The notes below the pieces were generated by a model. The model had not been told where the DNA came from. It did not search any database and saw only the letters and a list, made by a program, of their open reading frames with translations. This document shows positions 61,310 through 64,000 of a stretch of 64,000 bases of DNA, piece after piece. Position numbers and translations under genes: made by a program. This stretch comes from Pseudomonas chlororaphis subsp. piscium (GTDB taxonomy: Bacteria > Pseudomonadota > Gammaproteobacteria > Pseudomonadales > Pseudomonadaceae), in assembly GCF_003850345.1 (NCBI RefSeq), contig NZ_CP027707.1, positions 6,563,001 through 6,627,000 of the forward strand, in the 5' to 3' direction. The number at the start of each line of letters is the position of its first letter. Position 1 is the first letter of the stretch.

Positions 61310-62314
61310 GTGCCTACTCCGTCAGATCGTTTCACTCCCGCCTTCGGCCTCGGCAACCCGCACCTGCAAACCCTGTGGGGCCCGCTGTGGCGCAAGACCA
61401 CCCACCTCGAGCGCCAGCGCGAACGCCTGTGGCTCGACGACGGCGACTTTCTCGATCTCGACTGGCACGGCCCCCACTCCGCCACCGCGCCTCTGGTGCT
61501 GGTGCTGCACGGCCTGACCGGTTCTTCCAACTCGCCTTACGTGGCCGGCCTGCAAAAGGCCCTGGCAAACCAGGGCTGGGCCAGCGCGGCGCTGAACTGG
61601 CGTGGCTGCTCGGGCGAACCCAACCTGCTGCCACGCAGCTACCATTCAGGGGCCAGCGAAGACCTGGCCGCCGCCATCGACCACCTGCGCAGCAAACGCC
61701 CGCTGGCCCCGCTGTTCGCGGTGGGCTATTCGCTGGGCGGCAATGTATTGCTCAAGCACCTGGGGGAAAGCGGCAGCGCCAGCCAGTTGCAAGGTGCCGT
61801 CGCAGTGTCGGTGCCGTTTCGCCTGGACCAGTGCGCCGACCGCATCGACCAGGGCTTTTCCAAGGTCTACCAGGCGCATTTCATGCGCGAGATGCTGGCC
61901 TACATCAAGGACAAGCAGCGCCAGTTCCAGCACGACGGGCGCCATGAGGGCCTGGCCGTGCTGGAGCGGCTCGGGCCGCTGGAAAAGATGCGCACCTTCT
62001 GGGACTTCGACGGCCGGGTCACCGCGCCGCTGAATGGCTTTACCGATGCCCAGGACTATTACCGGCGCGCCTCCAGCCGCTATTTCCTCGGTGAAATCCG
62101 CACCAGCACCCTGATCATCCAGGCCGCGGACGATCCTTTCGTGTTCCCCCACAGCCTGCCGGAAGCCCGCGAGCTGTCCGGCAGCATCCACTTCGAGCTG
62201 CAGGCCAAGGGTGGGCACGTCGGCTTTGTCGATGGCTCGGTGAAGACCCCGGGTTATTACCTGGAACGGCGCATTCCCCAGTGGTTGTCCGACCTGGGGG
62301 ACGAGCCGCGATGA
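61310..62314 (+). CDS. YheT-like alpha/beta hydrolase
   Basis: A 334-residue hydrolase of the YheT (AB hydrolase 4) family. Motifs: FGLGNPHLQTLWGPL at the start, LVLVLHGLTGSSNSPY, nucleophile serine in AVGYSLGGNVLLKHLGE, an aspartate in AADDPFVFPHSL and a histidine in KGGHVGFVDG, giving a full Ser-Asp-His triad. Likely an esterase; substrate unknown. The start could be GTG 61310, or ATG 61283 or 61265; GTG fits the usual start close to the PSDRFTPAFG segment. Its stop overlaps the next ATG (ATGA). Confidence 0.85.
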   Translation: MPTPSDRFTPAFGLGNPHLQTLWGPLWRKTTHLERQRERLWLDDGDFLDLDWHGPHSATAPLVLVLHGLTGSSNSPYVAGLQKALANQGWASAALNWRGCSGEPNLLPRSYHSGASEDLAAAIDHLRSKRPLAPLFAVGYSLGGNVLLKHLGESGSASQLQGAVAVSVPFRLDQCADRIDQGFSKVYQAHFMREMLAYIKDKQRQFQHDGRHEGLAVLERLGPLEKMRTFWDFDGRVTAPLNGFTDAQDYYRRASSRYFLGEIRTSTLIIQAADDPFVFPHSLPEARELSGSIHFELQAKGGHVGFVDGSVKTPGYYLERRIPQWLSDLGDEPR

Positions 62315-63144
62315 ACAGCGGCCAGGGCGAATCGATCCGTTTCTGGCAGACCGCGCCCCTGGCCGGCGTGGAGTTGCTGGCCGCGCGTTATATCGAGCAT
62401 CGTTTCGTGCCCCATGTGCATGACGGTTATGTGATCGGCATGATCATGGACGGCGCCCAGCGCTACCGTTATCGCGGCGCCGAGCACCTGGCGGGGCGCG
62501 GCACCCTGGTGCTGATCAACCCGGACGAGCTGCACACCGGCCACAAGGGCACCGAGGACGGCTGGCTGTACCGGGCGTTTTATCCGGACAACGCGCAGAT
62601 CCTCGCCATGCTGGGCGAACTGGAATTGCCCACCGACAGCCTGCCGGCCTTCGGCGCCACGCTGTATCGCGACCCCGATCTGGTCAGCGGCTTCTGCCAG
62701 TTGCACCAATTGCTGGAAAGCCCGGCCACCGCCCTGCAACAACAGACCCTGTGGCGGGAAATGATGCTCTTGCTGCTGCGACGTCATGCCGGAGTCAAGG
62801 CGCCGGGCGAACCCGGGCGGGAACACCGGGCGATTGTCCAGGCCAAGGAGTTGCTGCAAGCACAGCTGGCTGCCCCGCCCTCCCTGGAAGAGCTGGCCGC
62901 AGCGGTGAATCTCTCGCCCTTCCATTTCGCCCGGGTATTCCGTCGCGCCACCGGCATGCCGCCGCACACCTGGCTGATGCAACAACGCATCGCCCAGGCC
63001 CGGGCACTGCTGCGCGACGGCTGCCTGCCGCTGGAAGTGGCGACACAATTGGGGTTCGCCGACCAGAGCCATCTGAGCCGGCAGTTCAAGCAGGTCTACG
63101 GCGTGGGGCCGGCGGCCTATCGCAGCGCCCGCCAGTCCCTCTGA
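62311..63144 (+). CDS. AraC-family transcriptional regulator
   Basis: A 277-residue AraC/XylS regulator. The N-terminal cupin sensor has FVPHVHDGYVIGMIMDGAQR and LVLINPDELHTGHKG; the C-terminal DNA-binding part has SLEELAAAVNLSPFHFARVF and FADQSHLSRQFKQVYGVGPA, the two helix-turn-helix units. It resembles AraC proteins controlling amino-acid exporters, but its target is not visible here. The ATG overlaps the hydrolase stop by four bases. Confidence 0.88.
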   Translation: MNSGQGESIRFWQTAPLAGVELLAARYIEHRFVPHVHDGYVIGMIMDGAQRYRYRGAEHLAGRGTLVLINPDELHTGHKGTEDGWLYRAFYPDNAQILAMLGELELPTDSLPAFGATLYRDPDLVSGFCQLHQLLESPATALQQQTLWREMMLLLLRRHAGVKAPGEPGREHRAIVQAKELLQAQLAAPPSLEELAAAVNLSPFHFARVFRRATGMPPHTWLMQQRIAQARALLRDGCLPLEVATQLGFADQSHLSRQFKQVYGVGPAAYRSARQSL

Positions 63145-63159
63145 GACAACGCCTGTCTT

Positions 63160-63268
63160 CTGTAGGAGCAGCTGGTCGACGCTCGATTGCTCGCGATCCA
63201 GGCGCTGCGTTCTTTCTGCCGAACCGCGCCGCCTGGGCCATTTTTCGCGAGCAAGCTTCGCTCCTACG
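63160..63268. repeat. REP pair between araC-type gene and sseA
   Basis: CTGTAGGAGCAGCTGGTCGA...CTCGCGAT (63160-63196) and TCGCGAGCAAGCTTCGCTCC+TACG (63246-63268). The left copy is the diverged GGTCGACGCTCGATTG subtype, like that at 2935. Confidence 0.8.
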
Positions 63269-63278
63269 GTGAGGGGGT

Positions 63279-64000
63279 TCAGTCGCCCGTGGCGACCGCG
63301 CGCTGCGGATCGGTGATCCACTCGCTCCAGGAGCCGGCATACAGGCTGCCCAGGGGATAACCGGCCAGGCACAGGGCGAACAGGTTGTGACAGGCGGTCA
63401 CGCCCGAGCCGCAGTACGCCACCAGCTCGGTCGGCGAACGCTCGCCCAGCTTCGCGGCAAAGCGCTTCTTGAGCTGGTCGGCCGGCAGAAAACGGCCGTC
63501 GCTGCCCAGGTTGTCGGTGAAGGCCGCGCATTGCGCGCCGGGGATATGCCCGGCCACCGGGTCGATCGGTTCCACTTCGCCGCGAAAGCGTGGCTGGCCG
63601 CGGGCGTCGAGCAGGGTCAGGGTCGGCTGGCCGAGGCGTTTTTGCAGTTGCTCGGCACTCAGCAGCAGGGATTTGTCGGGCTGGCCAGTGAAGTGGCCGA
63701 GAACATTGGTCGGCGGATCCAGGCTCAACGGCAAGCCCGCGGCGTGCCAAGCTTTCAGGCCGCCATCGAGAATGAACACACCATCGCGCTTGCCCAGCCA
63801 GGCCAACAGCCACCAGGCCCGGGCGGCATAGGCGCCGGGGCCGTCGTCGTAAAGCACGATGTCACTGTCGGCGTCGATGCCCCAGGCCTGCAGGCGGGCG
63901 ATCAGCGTCACCGGTTCGGGCAGCGGATGGCGCCCGGTCACGCCCTTGACCACCGGGCCACTGAGATCGCGCTCCAGGTCGGCAAAATGCGCGCCGGCCA
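63279..64000 (-). CDS. sseA: 3-mercaptopyruvate sulfurtransferase (3' part; start outside window)
   Basis: About 239 residues of a two-domain rhodanese; the frame stays open to the window end (GAHFADLERDLSGPVVKG), so the first ~45 residues are missing. The inactive first domain ends near VFILDGGLKAWHAAGLP. The second has the catalytic loop VAYCGSGVTACHNLF; CGSGVTA is the SseA/mercaptopyruvate form, not the CRKGVTA form of thiosulfate rhodaneses. It transfers sulfur from 3-mercaptopyruvate to acceptors. A GTG at 63953 would be a false internal start. Confidence 0.88.
   Translation of the reverse strand, partial: AGAHFADLERDLSGPVVKGVTGRHPLPEPVTLIARLQAWGIDADSDIVLYDDGPGAYAARAWWLLAWLGKRDGVFILDGGLKAWHAAGLPLSLDPPTNVLGHFTGQPDKSLLLSAEQLQKRLGQPTLTLLDARGQPRFRGEVEPIDPVAGHIPGAQCAAFTDNLGSDGRFLPADQLKKRFAAKLGERSPTELVAYCGSGVTACHNLFALCLAGYPLGSLYAGSWSEWITDPQRAVATGD

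Noticed and set aside
1..64000. tRNA, rRNA or insertion sequence
   Set aside because: No tRNA cloverleaf signature, rRNA conserved stretch, or transposase frame was recognised in reading both strands; a tRNAscan and ISfinder search would be decisive.

Overview
The window is chromosomal DNA of a Pseudomonas species, most likely of the P. fluorescens/protegens/chlororaphis group. The evidence is high GC with C/G-ending codons, many copies of the Pseudomonas intergenic REP sequence (core GTAGGAGCGA...TCGCGAT), and long runs in the gene order I recall from P. aeruginosa PAO1 (chp/pil chemotaxis, gshB-tonB-yqgE-ruvX-pyrR-pyrB-pyrC', pilT-yggS-proC-yggT-metXW-rdgB-hemW, trmB, thiGS, mtgA, rpoH, ftsXEY, M16 peptidases, rsmD). 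I saw no rRNA, tRNA, CRISPR array, prophage or insertion sequence.

Layout. 1-3 kb: a D-amino-acid catabolic cluster (substrate-binding protein cut by the window edge, Rid protein, DadA-like dehydrogenase) with a divergent LysR regulator. 3-12.2 kb: a hemolysin-III protein, then the malonate decarboxylase locus: mdcR on the plus strand facing mdcABCDEGH-madLM, a nearly gapless operon on the minus strand. 12.2-22.2 kb: an accessory type VI secretion (T6SS) island, hcp-vgrG-DUF4123 adaptor-VasX-like effector and two tandem paralogous membrane proteins that are probably immunity proteins. vgrG onward is coupled by stop/start overlaps. hcp is preceded by a sigma-54 type promoter and three copies of a TGCGCAA-N4-TTGCGCA dyad at enhancer distance. 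22.2-23.4 kb: one small gene with a structured leader, then repeat-rich non-coding DNA. 23.4-33.4 kb: the Pil-Chp chemosensory operon pilG-H-I-J-chpA-chpC (minus strand). 33.5-39.6 kb: gshB, tonB, yqgE, ruvX, pyrR, pyrB and a catalytically dead pyrC'. 39.6-49.9 kb: TM2 protein, NlpC/P60 peptidase, pilT, yggS-proC-yggT-yggU, metX-metW, DUF4426, rdgB, hemW, DUF3392, kptA. 49.9-64 kb: trmB-thiG-thiS, DUF423, mtgA, rpoH, ftsX-ftsE-ftsY, an M16 peptidase pair, rsmD, yheT, an AraC regulator, and a 3-mercaptopyruvate sulfurtransferase cut by the window end.

How the parts work together. The mdc operon makes and loads its own phosphoribosyl-dephospho-CoA acyl carrier (MdcB, MdcG, MdcC), charges it (MdcH), swaps in malonate (MdcA) and decarboxylates it (MdcD/E), while MadLM imports malonate. 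In the T6SS island Hcp and VgrG form the delivery tube and tip, the DUF4123 protein would load the effector onto VgrG, and the two last proteins would protect the producer from the effector's membrane-acting C-terminus. No T6SS baseplate or sheath genes are here, so this is an orphan hcp/vgrG island depending on a core apparatus elsewhere.

The most interesting material is the T6SS island: the enhancer-like dyads before hcp, the drop in GC inside the effector gene at its toxin end, and the mosaic duplicate immunity genes (near-identical ends, diverged membrane segments). Everything rests on reading the sequence and on recalled family knowledge; no database search was run.
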